Part shown: one piece after another, positions 1 to 7,894 of the stretch
Layout: each line of letters starts with the position of its first letter
Numbering within the stretch: position 1 is the first letter of the stretch
Assembly (NCBI GenBank): GCA_937980205.1
Contig: CALJKW010000052.1
Span: forward strand, 186,001-250,000
Direction: 5' to 3'
DNA length: 64,000 nucleotides
Source: an uncultured Myxococcales bacterium
GTDB taxonomy: Bacteria; Myxococcota; Myxococcia; Myxococcales; Myxococcaceae
Made by a program: the position numbers and the translations under genes
Notes under the pieces: model-generated
Databases searched by the model: none
The model's input: only the letters and a program-made list of their open reading frames with translations
What the model was told of the DNA's origin: nothing

Positions 1-2
1 GT

Positions 3-2378
3 CCGCAGTGCGCTCCGGGCCGAGTGGGTCCGGCGGTCGCACGCCTCACCGTCCGCAACGTGGGCGCCATGGCGACGCTGCTCAACGCGAACTCCACGTG
101 CGGCTTCGCCGCGACGAGCGTGCTCGGCAACCCGACCATCAGCGGCAACGTCGGCGGCATGGGCACCGTCACGTACCAGGCCACCGACTGCGTCATCGAC
201 GCCGGCGGCGGCACCGAGGTCTCGAAAGACTGCCTCGACGCCACCACCACGGCGCGCGGCAAGGTGACCCTCACCGCCAAGCGCACCATCACCGGCCAGC
301 TCACCGGCAACATGATGAACCCGGTCATCCCGGCCGGCCCCGACGCGGTCACCATCACCATCGAGAAGGCGACGTTCGAGGACTTCGTGGTCGAGAAGTC
401 GAACAGCGAGAACAAGCTGACCATGAACAAGGGCAGCCTCTCGGCGGTGCTCAAGCCGCGCCTCGCCGTCGCGGCCGCGAACGGCTCGTGCTCGATCGCG
501 ACTCCGAACTCGGCGTTCTCGGAGATCAAGTACGACATGGGCAGCGAGGTCTTCGTCGACTCGCCGAGCAACAAGTTCTCGACCACCGTCGACGCGTCGA
601 ACATCGCCGCGCAGAACGGCGTCAACGGCGACATCAAGAACACGCTGTCCGGCAACATCACCGTCTTCGGCAAGGACGTGGCGGCCATCGACCCGAACGA
701 CACCGACGGCCTCGACCCCGACTTCGACGAGGCGAAGTTCGCCGAGTCGTGGGCCTGCCTGCCCGGCCTCCAGATGCCGACCAGCTTCATGTGCGCGGAC
801 CTCAAGCCGCGCCTCGCCGGCGGCGTCGCGCGCACCTCGGTTCGCACCCTCGGCACCGTGGCGTCGCTCATCGACGCGAACACGATGTGCGGCTTCTCGA
901 GCCCCGCGGTCGGCGGCACGCCGATGCTCTCCGGCACCGTCGGCAAGGACGACGGCGAGGCGGTGTTCACCATCTCGACGCCGTGCGCGATCACGTTCGC
1001 GATGGACACCCCCGTCTCCACGGACTGCAACATGGTTCAGACGCGCGTCGTCGGCACCGTGACGGTCACCGGCACGAAGACGGTGCGCGGCTTCCGCACC
1101 GGCAACCCGCGCCAGCCCATCGTCCCGGCGACGCGTGACCCGGCCGAGTTCAACCTGACGCTCGCCTTCACCGACTTCCGCGTCACGAAGAGTGACTCGA
1201 CGTCGTTTCTGCTCGTGAAGAGCGGCACGCTGTCCGGCAAGGTGGCGCCGCGCACCGCGATCGACAGCGCGACCGGCGCGTGCAGCATCTCGACGCCGGT
1301 GGCGACGTTCTCGGACCTGTCGTGGACGAACGGCTCGGTGCGGCTGACCACCGACGGCAACAGCTTCGACATGGCGGTCGGCGCCTCGATGCTGAACGCG
1401 CAGAACGGCACGAAGGGCATGGCGTCGAACACCATCTCCGGCACCATCACCGTCGACACCACCGCGTACCCGCTGATGGCCGGCGGCGAGCCGCTCGACA
1501 CCGCGTTCAACCAGATGACGTTCGACCAGAGCTACGCGTGCACGCCGCGCATCGTGATTCCCCCGGCCGACGCCGCCTGCTCGTTCCGCCAGGCGCTCGG
1601 CATCGGAGCGGCGCGGCTGCTGGTGAAGAACGTCGCGACCGCGACCAGCATGGCGAACGGCAACAACATGTGCGGCTTCGCGGCGGCCTCGGTGCTGATG
1701 AACCCGACCGACGTGCAGGGCACGCCGGGCAACCCCGGCTCCATCACGTGGACCGTGAACGCCTGCGGCATCGGCCCGCTGCCGGCGAACACCACCATCG
1801 CGACGAACTGCATCGGCACGCAGACGAGGGCGGGCGGCTCGGTGGCGGTGACCGGCACGAAGACCGTGCGCGGCCTGCGCCAGAACATGCCGCCGATCGT
1901 CCCGGTCTCGCGTGACGCCGGCACGTTCGACATGACGAACATCACCTTCACCAACTTCGAGCTGTACGACGCGGTGGTGAACCTGGACGGCGGCATGCCG
2001 CTGACCCCGACCCGCTCGACCCTCACCGGCACCGCCTCGGCGCGCGTGCAGCCGGTCGGCGGCGAGAGCATGGCGAACGCCGGCGTCTACAGCATCACCA
2101 CCCCGGTCGCGGGCATCGAGATGCTGACCATGGCGAACGGCAACATGTCGCTCGTCAGCGACGGCAGCCGGTTCGACATCGCGCTCACCGGCGTCGCGCT
2201 CGAGGCCTACAACGGCACGTTCGCGGGCCGCTCGAACGTCATCTCCGGCACGCTGACCGTCGACGGCCAGCCGGTGACGGTCATGATGGGCACGCCGCTG
2301 GACCCGGCCTTCAACCAGACGACGTTCAACGCGTCGTACATCTGCACGCCGGACCTGGTCGGCCCGGTTCCTCCCTGA
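3..2378 (+). CDS. Secreted three-repeat protein, 5' end outside window
   Basis: The reading frame is open from the first bases, so the true start and any signal peptide lie upstream. The visible part is about three tandem units of roughly 263 codons. Unit boundaries are marked by similar Cys-containing starts (near base 9, then MCADLKPRL near base 787 and ACSFRQALG near base 1576). Each unit has a CGF motif, a TVTGTKTVRG-type strand, an IVPxxRD motif and an ending like FNQxTFxxSYxCTP. Thr/Gly/Asn richness and regular beta-type strands suggest an extracellular or surface beta protein. I do not recognise the family. Conserved Cys pairs suggest disulfides, consistent with export. A strong hairpin follows the stop. 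Confidence 0.75.
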   Translation, partial: PQCAPGRVGPAVARLTVRNVGAMATLLNANSTCGFAATSVLGNPTISGNVGGMGTVTYQATDCVIDAGGGTEVSKDCLDATTTARGKVTLTAKRTITGQLTGNMMNPVIPAGPDAVTITIEKATFEDFVVEKSNSENKLTMNKGSLSAVLKPRLAVAAANGSCSIATPNSAFSEIKYDMGSEVFVDSPSNKFSTTVDASNIAAQNGVNGDIKNTLSGNITVFGKDVAAIDPNDTDGLDPDFDEAKFAESWACLPGLQMPTSFMCADLKPRLAGGVARTSVRTLGTVASLIDANTMCGFSSPAVGGTPMLSGTVGKDDGEAVFTISTPCAITFAMDTPVSTDCNMVQTRVVGTVTVTGTKTVRGFRTGNPRQPIVPATRDPAEFNLTLAFTDFRVTKSDSTSFLLVKSGTLSGKVAPRTAIDSATGACSISTPVATFSDLSWTNGSVRLTTDGNSFDMAVGASMLNAQNGTKGMASNTISGTITVDTTAYPLMAGGEPLDTAFNQMTFDQSYACTPRIVIPPADAACSFRQALGIGAARLLVKNVATATSMANGNNMCGFAAASVLMNPTDVQGTPGNPGSITWTVNACGIGPLPANTTIATNCIGTQTRAGGSVAVTGTKTVRGLRQNMPPIVPVSRDAGTFDMTNITFTNFELYDAVVNLDGGMPLTPTRSTLTGTASARVQPVGGESMANAGVYSITTPVAGIEMLTMANGNMSLVSDGSRFDIALTGVALEAYNGTFAGRSNVISGTLTVDGQPVTVMMGTPLDPAFNQTTFNASYICTPDLVGPVPP

Positions 2379-2379
2379 G

Positions 2380-2416
2380 CAGGGCTTCGGTTTGATGGGG
2401 AGGCCCACAGCCTCCC
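2380..2416 (+). repeat. 37-base repeat, copy 1
   Basis: This stretch just after the three-repeat gene matches the 3' end of the rhodanese gene (4136-4172) at 33 of 37 positions in the same orientation. It includes most of the hairpin at 2394-2420. It may be a small dispersed repeat or a duplicated gene tail. Confidence 0.5.
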
Positions 2417-2420
2417 CATC
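2394..2420. terminator. Perfect 10-bp hairpin after the repeat protein gene
   Basis: GATGGGGAGG and CCTCCCCATC form a perfect 10-bp stem with a 7-base loop, 15 bases after the stop codon. No T tract follows, so it is a terminator-like hairpin rather than a classical intrinsic terminator. Confidence 0.5.
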
Positions 2421-2472
2421 AGGCGTTCGCGACGGGCCTCCACGGCGCTGAGCAACCGATGAGCTACCGGGC

Positions 2473-4125
2473 GTGAAGAAGCTTCGTGTCGTCGGAGCGC
2501 TCGTGCTCATCACCGGCCTCTGCGCCGGTGGGTACTGGTGGTTCACCCGCGTCGATCGCGCCGTCGAGGCGGCGCTGCGCGGCGAGACGTGGCGCCTGGA
2601 CTTCGAGCTGCTCACCGCCCACGGTGACTCGCCGAACGTCGCGGCCGCAGCGGTCTCGCTGGCAGGCCACCTCGGGCAGCAAGACTGCACGCCCGAGCGG
2701 CTCGCCCTCTTCGACGCCGTCTTCTCGACGCAGAAGCTGCCGGACGCCGTCGCCCTCGCGTGTGTCGTCAACCGCTGCCCGGGCGCCTCGGTGAAGAAGT
2801 GGCTGCCCTACCCCGGAGCCCAGGTGGCGCACGCGGTGCGCCAGGTGCTGCGCGACGAGTTCCGCGGCTCGGACACCGACCCGCTCATCACCTGGCTCGA
2901 AGACTCGAGGGCCGGCGTCAGCGAAGACGTGCTCGTCGCGGTGGCGCTCGCGCTCGGCACCTCTATGAAGGCCGCGCGTTACTTCGAGGTCGGCTTTCCC
3001 GCCGACGGACAGCCGCTCGGCGCCGAGCCGCGGACTCCGCCGGGGCAGGACCCGCGCCTGCCGGCGGCGCTCGCCGAGGCGGTGCTGCAGTACGGCCGCC
3101 TCAGCCCGACCGACAAGCGCACCACGCCGGCGATCGCGAAGGCGGCGGCGGTGGTGAAGGTGCCCGTGACGGACGAGGTGATCGCCGCGGTCGCGCGCAT
3201 GGACTCCCAGGGGCTGGAGGACGCGGCGCGCGCAATCCTGGGCGGCGCTGAGCCCGAGCGCGTGCGCCAGGTCATCGGCGAGCGCGAGGACTGGGCGGTG
3301 GCGTCGGGACGGCGGGCGACGATTCTCGAGGCGCTCGGAGCCGGTGCGCCCGGCGACATCGACGCCATCTTCGTCAGCGTCCGCGGGCTCGACGGCGACG
3401 CCTGGACGACGAGCGACGGCGAGCGGCTGCGGCAGCAGACCCTGCAGCGCTCTCGCGCCGGCGTGAGCAAGCTGGGGGCGCGCGCGGTGCCGGCGGCGCG
3501 GAAGTACCTGTCCGACTCCGACGCGCAGGTGCGGGCGCTGGCGCTCGACGTGCTGTTCGAGCACGACCGCGCGAACTTCATCGAGGCCGTGTTCGAGGCG
3601 TCGCCGAAGCTCTCGTACCGCGATCTCGAGCGCGCGCTCGAGCTCGCCGGCTCCGAAGACCAGCAGCTGCTCCTGCACTTCGCGGCGCTGGCGCAGCCCG
3701 CCCTCGTCGAGAAGGTGAAGGCCGAGCTGCTGAAGCGGCCCGCCGCCGTGTTGGTGCCGTCGATGTTCGCGCTGATGGCGCGGCGCGAGTCGTTCTCGCC
3801 CGAGGAGGTCGCGGCGTACCAGCACCTGCTGGCCGAGTGCCCCGGTTCGGGTCCCGCCACCGCGACGGCGCTCTCGAAGGCGCTCGACGGGGCCGGCGGC
3901 GACCCCGAGCGCGTGTACTGGCTCACCAAGCTGCTCGGCCTCAAGCACCTCTCGACGACCGGCGGAGGTGCCGCCGAGAAGGCCGTCGTCGCGAAGTTCC
4001 TCGCCGACTCCAGCGGCTACGACTACGTGCGCATCAAGTACGTGAACGGCAAAGAGGTCAGCCGCGAGCCGACGCGGGTGACGTTCGCGAGCCTCGCGAC
4101 CGAGGCGATGGGCCGCTTTCGCTGA
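2473..4125 (+). CDS. HEAT-repeat-like membrane-anchored protein
   Basis: This is a 550-residue protein starting at GTG. Residues 7-24 form one hydrophobic segment, either an uncleaved anchor or a signal peptide, and the rest would be outside the cytoplasm. The body is almost all short amphipathic helices rich in Ala, Leu, Glu and Arg, including LSDSDAQVRALALDVLFEHD near residue 344, a typical HEAT/armadillo turn. No catalytic motif is visible. HEAT-like proteins are usually binding scaffolds; that role is inferred here. It converges with the rhodanese gene, 9 bases away. Confidence 0.65.
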   Translation: MKKLRVVGALVLITGLCAGGYWWFTRVDRAVEAALRGETWRLDFELLTAHGDSPNVAAAAVSLAGHLGQQDCTPERLALFDAVFSTQKLPDAVALACVVNRCPGASVKKWLPYPGAQVAHAVRQVLRDEFRGSDTDPLITWLEDSRAGVSEDVLVAVALALGTSMKAARYFEVGFPADGQPLGAEPRTPPGQDPRLPAALAEAVLQYGRLSPTDKRTTPAIAKAAAVVKVPVTDEVIAAVARMDSQGLEDAARAILGGAEPERVRQVIGEREDWAVASGRRATILEALGAGAPGDIDAIFVSVRGLDGDAWTTSDGERLRQQTLQRSRAGVSKLGARAVPAARKYLSDSDAQVRALALDVLFEHDRANFIEAVFEASPKLSYRDLERALELAGSEDQQLLLHFAALAQPALVEKVKAELLKRPAAVLVPSMFALMARRESFSPEEVAAYQHLLAECPGSGPATATALSKALDGAGGDPERVYWLTKLLGLKHLSTTGGGAAEKAVVAKFLADSSGYDYVRIKYVNGKEVSREPTRVTFASLATEAMGRFR

Positions 4126-4134
4126 AGGCGAGCC

Positions 4135-4539
4135 TCAGGGCTTCGGCTTGGTGGGCAGGCCCGCAGCCTCCCAGTCCGACATGCCGCCCATGTTCGCCGC
4201 CGGGTAGCCGAGCGCGGCGGCCTGCTCGGCCGCCTCGCCCGCGCGCTTCCCCGCCGCGCAGTAGAAGACGAGCTTCCCCTTCGGCTGCTTCGCCAGGAAG
4301 GCCTTGAAGGCCGCGGGGTCGCTGCGCACCTTGGTGAGCGGAAACCACTTCGCCGGCTTCGCCATGCCCGAGGTGACCTCTTCCTCCTCGCGCACGTCGA
4401 TGAGGGTCGCGCCACCCTTCTCGGCGAGCGCCGCGGCCGCCTTCGCGTCGATCTTCTCGACCTTCGTGGGCTCGCCGGCGAGCGCGAAGGAGAACGCGAC
4501 CAACGACGTCACCACCGACCAACGCAGAGCAGTTCGCAT
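4135..4539 (-). CDS. Periplasmic single-domain rhodanese
   Basis: The 134-residue protein has a cleavable signal peptide (MRTALRWSVVTSLVAFSFALA) followed by one rhodanese domain. The IDVREEEE strand and the active-site loop CAAGKRAGEAA, with its Cys as presumed sulfur carrier, are clear, as is the C-terminal GGMSDWEAAGLP motif typical of these domains. Single-domain rhodaneses transfer sulfane sulfur or act in thiol redox chemistry; the substrate here is unknown. The last codons overlap a 37-base sequence that recurs at 2380-2416. Confidence 0.85.
   Translation of the reverse strand: MRTALRWSVVTSLVAFSFALAGEPTKVEKIDAKAAAALAEKGGATLIDVREEEEVTSGMAKPAKWFPLTKVRSDPAAFKAFLAKQPKGKLVFYCAAGKRAGEAAEQAAALGYPAANMGGMSDWEAAGLPTKPKP
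4136..4172 (+). repeat. 37-base repeat, copy 2 (inside rhodanese 3' end)
   Basis: This copy encodes the C-terminal tail of the rhodanese on the minus strand. It matches 2380-2416 with four mismatches, and similarity stops abruptly on both sides. Confidence 0.5.
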
Positions 4540-4604
4540 GAGCTTGTCCTAACTCCGTGTCCTCGCGGCGTCACTTCGTCGCGCCCGCCGTCTGGTGTCG
4601 GCTC

Positions 4605-5063
4605 TCAGCGCGAGACGCGAAACTCGACGCGGCGATTCCGCGCCCGCCCCTCGTCGGTGTCGTTGGTGTCGATGGGCATCTCGGCGCCGACGCCCTGCGC
4701 TTCGAGCCGAGCGGCGTCGATGCCTCTGCCCTCGAGGTACTTCTTCACCGCGGTCGCGCGCGCGAGGGAGAGCGGCGGGTTGTTCGCGGGGTCTCCCGTC
4801 GCGTCGGCGTGGCCCACGATGGTGAGCCGCTTGATGCTCGGGTTGTCGTCCAGAATCTTCGCCACGGCGTCGAGCAGGTCGGTCGAGCTCTCCGCGATGT
4901 CCACCTTCGCGTGCTCGAAGGTGATCGACTCGCGGACCACGATCTTGTCGCCCTCGAGCGTGACGAGCTCGGTCAGGTCGCGGTGGGCCGGCGCCGGCTT
5001 CTGAGCCGTCGCGCACGCACAGATCAGGAGGAGGAACCCCAGCCGCCCCATCTGTCCGTGCAT
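4605..5063 (-). CDS. OmpA-family peptidoglycan-binding lipoprotein
   Basis: The start MHGQMGRLGFLLL is preferred because it gives a short signal peptide ending in a lipobox-like LLICAC; a longer in-frame extension (to 5138) has no signal-peptide character. The C-terminal half is an OmpA/Pal domain with IVGHADATGDP, LSLARATAVKKYL, GVGAEMP and an RNRRVEFRV ending. These domains bind diaminopimelate in peptidoglycan. The protein, about 152 residues, probably tethers the outer membrane to the wall. It is divergent from the PilZ gene across about 125 bases. Confidence 0.85.
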   Translation of the reverse strand: MHGQMGRLGFLLLICACATAQKPAPAHRDLTELVTLEGDKIVVRESITFEHAKVDIAESSTDLLDAVAKILDDNPSIKRLTIVGHADATGDPANNPPLSLARATAVKKYLEGRGIDAARLEAQGVGAEMPIDTNDTDEGRARNRRVEFRVSR

Positions 5064-5187
5064 AGCACGACGCTTTCTCGTGGAGCGCACGCTCACGTGC
5101 GCGCCGTGCGCAACGGCGGGGGGGGCGACACCTCGCAACCGGGCGGATCAACACACGGCACGCGGCGTGCTCACACAGCCCGTGCTC

Positions 5188-5652
5188 ATGGTTCGCGTCT
5201 CCAACAAGCGAAAGCACCCGCGGTACGACGGCAGCGGCATCTGGGCGCGCGTGAAGATCGACGGCGTGCTCACCGAGGCGCAGATCGACAACGTCTCGCT
5301 CGGCGGCGCGCTGCTCGGTCTGCGGTACTTCTGTCCCATCGGGAAGAACGTGCTGCTCGACATTCGGGCCGCGCAGCGCGACCTGCGCCTGGTCGGCCGC
5401 GTCGTCGGTACGATTCCGCGCGGCCGGCAGCGCTCGCTGCACGCGCTGCACGGCGCCCGCGTGCGGTTCAACACGCCGTCGAAGTCCACCGAGGACGCGC
5501 TGTTCGCGCTCATCCGCGGGATGCCGGCGGACACCACCTGCGGCAGGAGCCAGACCGACCCCGAGGCCTTCGAGTTCCACGAGCTCAAGCTCGATGACAC
5601 CTTCGACATCGACGTCGAGGGCGAAGAGCCGACGATGCGGTCAACCGGCTAG
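5188..5652 (+). CDS. PilZ domain protein
   Basis: I chose the ATG giving MVRVSNKRKHPRYDG, because upstream in-frame codons look non-coding. RKHPR fits the RxxxR motif and NVSLGG about 30 residues later fits [D/N]xSxxG; together these are the cyclic-di-GMP contacts of PilZ domains. The rest is beta-barrel-like with an acidic C-terminal tail. It is a soluble, single-domain protein of about 154 residues, and the target is not evident from context. Its 3' end overlaps the convergent acetyltransferase gene by 12 bases. Confidence 0.85.
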   Translation: MVRVSNKRKHPRYDGSGIWARVKIDGVLTEAQIDNVSLGGALLGLRYFCPIGKNVLLDIRAAQRDLRLVGRVVGTIPRGRQRSLHALHGARVRFNTPSKSTEDALFALIRGMPADTTCGRSQTDPEAFEFHELKLDDTFDIDVEGEEPTMRSTG

Positions 5653-6432
5653 GTTCTCTTCCATCCACCGCGCGCCGAACTCGACGATGTCCCGCGCCTC
5701 GATGAGCTCGGCCTTGGCGCCGCCCACCGGCCCTTCGCGGTGCCTGCGCTCTGCCAGGTACGCCTTCGTGATGAGCGCGAAGTAGTCCTCTCCGTCCCAG
5801 TCGGCGATGCCGTTCATGTCGTCGAGGCACTCGATGAACACGTGGCCGCGGCCCTCGAGCACGTAGTCCCACCGCGTGCGCCGCTTGTTCGGCAGCTGCG
5901 CGACGTACTCGGCGTAGTGCAGCACCGTGACGGTGTCGGGGTCGGAGCCCAGCCGCAGCACCCGCCCGCCCCAGTCGCACAGCTTCTGCAGCGGAGACCC
6001 CGGCCCGTAGTAGTCGTTCCACGGCTGGCCCTCGAGGAGCTCCTTCGCGCGCGCCCCGCGGGCGCCGAAGCGGCCGCTCGGGTTGTCCGAGACGAGCGTG
6101 CCCGGCCGGCGCCGGAACGCCTCCGCCGCCCAGCCGACCTCGGGCAGCACCGGCGCGCTGTGGAAGTCGAACGGCGGCGTCCCCGCGAGCAGCGCCGCGC
6201 GCTCGCTCACCGGCTTCAGGTTCACCGGGTCGAGCGGGTACTCGGTGCCGAGCACCATGAGCAGCGTGCCGCGGGGGCCCACCGCTGCGTCGAGCGCGTC
6301 GAACAGCACGTCCGCTCCATTCGGCACGCCCTGGCTGCGCGCGAGGCCGAGCTTCCGCATCGACGCATGCACCATCAGCACGTCACCGGGGCGGACACCG
6401 AGCCCGCCGAGCTGTTCTTCGAGGTTCATCAC
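5641..6432 (-). CDS. AAC(3)-family N-acetyltransferase fold protein
   Basis: The 263-residue protein matches the antibiotic N-acetyltransferase (AAC(3)) family in length. Family hallmarks are the N-terminal GLGVRPGDVLMVHASMRKLG, the central DNPSGRFGARG and the histidine in VLHYAEY, which corresponds to the catalytic His of the family. Members acetylate aminoglycosides or other amines with acetyl-CoA, but many genomic homologues have unknown substrates, so resistance should not be assumed. It lies 30 bases downstream of the pseudokinase gene on the same strand. Confidence 0.8.
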   Translation of the reverse strand: MMNLEEQLGGLGVRPGDVLMVHASMRKLGLARSQGVPNGADVLFDALDAAVGPRGTLLMVLGTEYPLDPVNLKPVSERAALLAGTPPFDFHSAPVLPEVGWAAEAFRRRPGTLVSDNPSGRFGARGARAKELLEGQPWNDYYGPGSPLQKLCDWGGRVLRLGSDPDTVTVLHYAEYVAQLPNKRRTRWDYVLEGRGHVFIECLDDMNGIADWDGEDYFALITKAYLAERRHREGPVGGAKAELIEARDIVEFGARWMEENLAG

Positions 6433-6462
6433 ACCCGCCTCTACGTGGAAGCAGCGCGTCGG

Positions 6463-7875
6463 TTACCGCTTCTTCAGCTTCAACGTCAGCTTCTTCGTCT
6501 CGCCCTCGCCGATCACGAGCTTCTGCGACAGCTTGAGCTTCTTCGCGCGCAGCTCGAGCACGTGCTCGCCCGGCGGCACTTCGACGTCCACCAGCGGCGT
6601 CGTGCCGAGCGGCTTGCCGTCGAGCGTCGCCTCTGCCTTCGCCGGAGTCGTCTGAATCGTCACCAGCGCCGGCTTCGGTGGAGGAGGCGGCGGCGGCGCG
6701 CCGGCATCGGGCTCCTCCAGGCCGGCGTCGGCGGGCTCCGCGGCGCCGGCGTCGACCTCTTCCACCGGCGGGGGAGGCGGCGGTACGTACGCCGGCTCGA
6801 TGCCGAGCGCGGTCGCGACCTGCGGCGGAATGCTGCGGCGCACCGGCTCTTCGAGCTGCTCCCACTTCGCCCAGACGCCGACGAAGAACGCGGCGGCCAG
6901 CGACACGAACACGAGCTGGAGGAACCGCAGCGCCTTGCGGCTGGGTTTCTTCTCCGGAGCGGCAGTGCTCACCGGCTCCATGCTGGTGACGTCGACGGCC
7001 GCGCCCGGCGCCACGCCCTTCATGCGCAGGCGGATGAGGTCCGCGATGCGGCGCGCGTGCTCGTCGGGCTTCACGCGGTCTCCGACGTCGAGCACGCCCT
7101 GAAACGCCTCGAGCCGCACCTTCAGCGCCTCGGGTCGCGGGCAGCGCCGCGCGAGGTTGCGCTCGCACGCCCACGCCATGGCCTCGTCGAGCGCCTTCGG
7201 CACACCGTCGCGCGCCTGCCTCAGCACCGGCAGCGGGCGGTTCGCGATCGCCTCCCACGTCTTCGCGAACGTGTCCTCGAGGAACAGCGCCTTGCCGAGC
7301 ACCGCCTCGGCGAGCACGCTCATCACCGCGAACACGTCGGACGAGGCGTTCAGCGGCTCGGCCGTCGTCTGCTCCGGAGCGACGTAGGCGAACGTCGGGT
7401 CCGTCTTCCCCTCCGGCTTGAGCAGGTGCCGGCACGCCGCATCGAGACCGAACCCCGTGAGCCGGACCTGGCCGCTCGCGGTCAGCACGACGTGCTCGGG
7501 AGAGATTCGACCGTGGAACACCGGCATCGGCACCGCGCCGTCGTTGCGCGAGTGCGCGTGCTCCAGCGCCTCGAGCAGCTGCAGCGCGATCCACGTCGCG
7601 TGGCTCACCGGCAGCTTCTCGCCCGTCGCGGCGAGCGTGGTGAGCAGGCCGCGCAACGTGCGGCCTTCGAGCGTCTCGGTCACGATGGTGACCAGGCCTC
7701 CGTCGGCGCTCGCGTCGAGCGGGCGCAGGATGAGCGGGTGCGAGAGCTTCGTCGCGCTGCTCACCTCGGCGAGAATTCCCTCGACCGCGTTGCGACCGAC
7801 GATGAGCCGGCGCACCTGGACGAGGCGGCCGCCGCGCTTCTCCGTGAAGATCTCTCCCAGGGTGTCCTTCGCCAC
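6463..7875 (-). CDS. Membrane pseudokinase with C-terminal PEGA domain
   Basis: Residues 1-270 have the order and spacing of a Ser/Thr protein kinase, but the key residues are lost. The catalytic HRD is HGR (121-123), the Asn two turns later is His, DFG is GFG (141-143), and no VAIK-type Lys or Gly-rich loop is visible. An APEQ motif is retained near 166. A TM helix spans about 317-336, then a Pro/Asp/Ala linker, then a PEGA domain (about 402-470, VTIQTTPAKAEATLDGKPLG). The PEGA domain would lie outside the cytoplasm. It most likely acts as a binding or signalling scaffold. The upstream neighbour is a histidine kinase 19 bases away. Confidence 0.8.
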   Translation of the reverse strand: MAKDTLGEIFTEKRGGRLVQVRRLIVGRNAVEGILAEVSSATKLSHPLILRPLDASADGGLVTIVTETLEGRTLRGLLTTLAATGEKLPVSHATWIALQLLEALEHAHSRNDGAVPMPVFHGRISPEHVVLTASGQVRLTGFGLDAACRHLLKPEGKTDPTFAYVAPEQTTAEPLNASSDVFAVMSVLAEAVLGKALFLEDTFAKTWEAIANRPLPVLRQARDGVPKALDEAMAWACERNLARRCPRPEALKVRLEAFQGVLDVGDRVKPDEHARRIADLIRLRMKGVAPGAAVDVTSMEPVSTAAPEKKPSRKALRFLQLVFVSLAAAFFVGVWAKWEQLEEPVRRSIPPQVATALGIEPAYVPPPPPPVEEVDAGAAEPADAGLEEPDAGAPPPPPPPKPALVTIQTTPAKAEATLDGKPLGTTPLVDVEVPPGEHVLELRAKKLKLSQKLVIGEGETKKLTLKLKKR

Positions 7876-7894
7876 GGCGGGCCCGAACGTACCG

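Noticed and set aside
5641..6432. Aminoglycoside resistance determinant
   Set aside because: The fold family fits, but many chromosomal members are not resistance enzymes and context gives no support.
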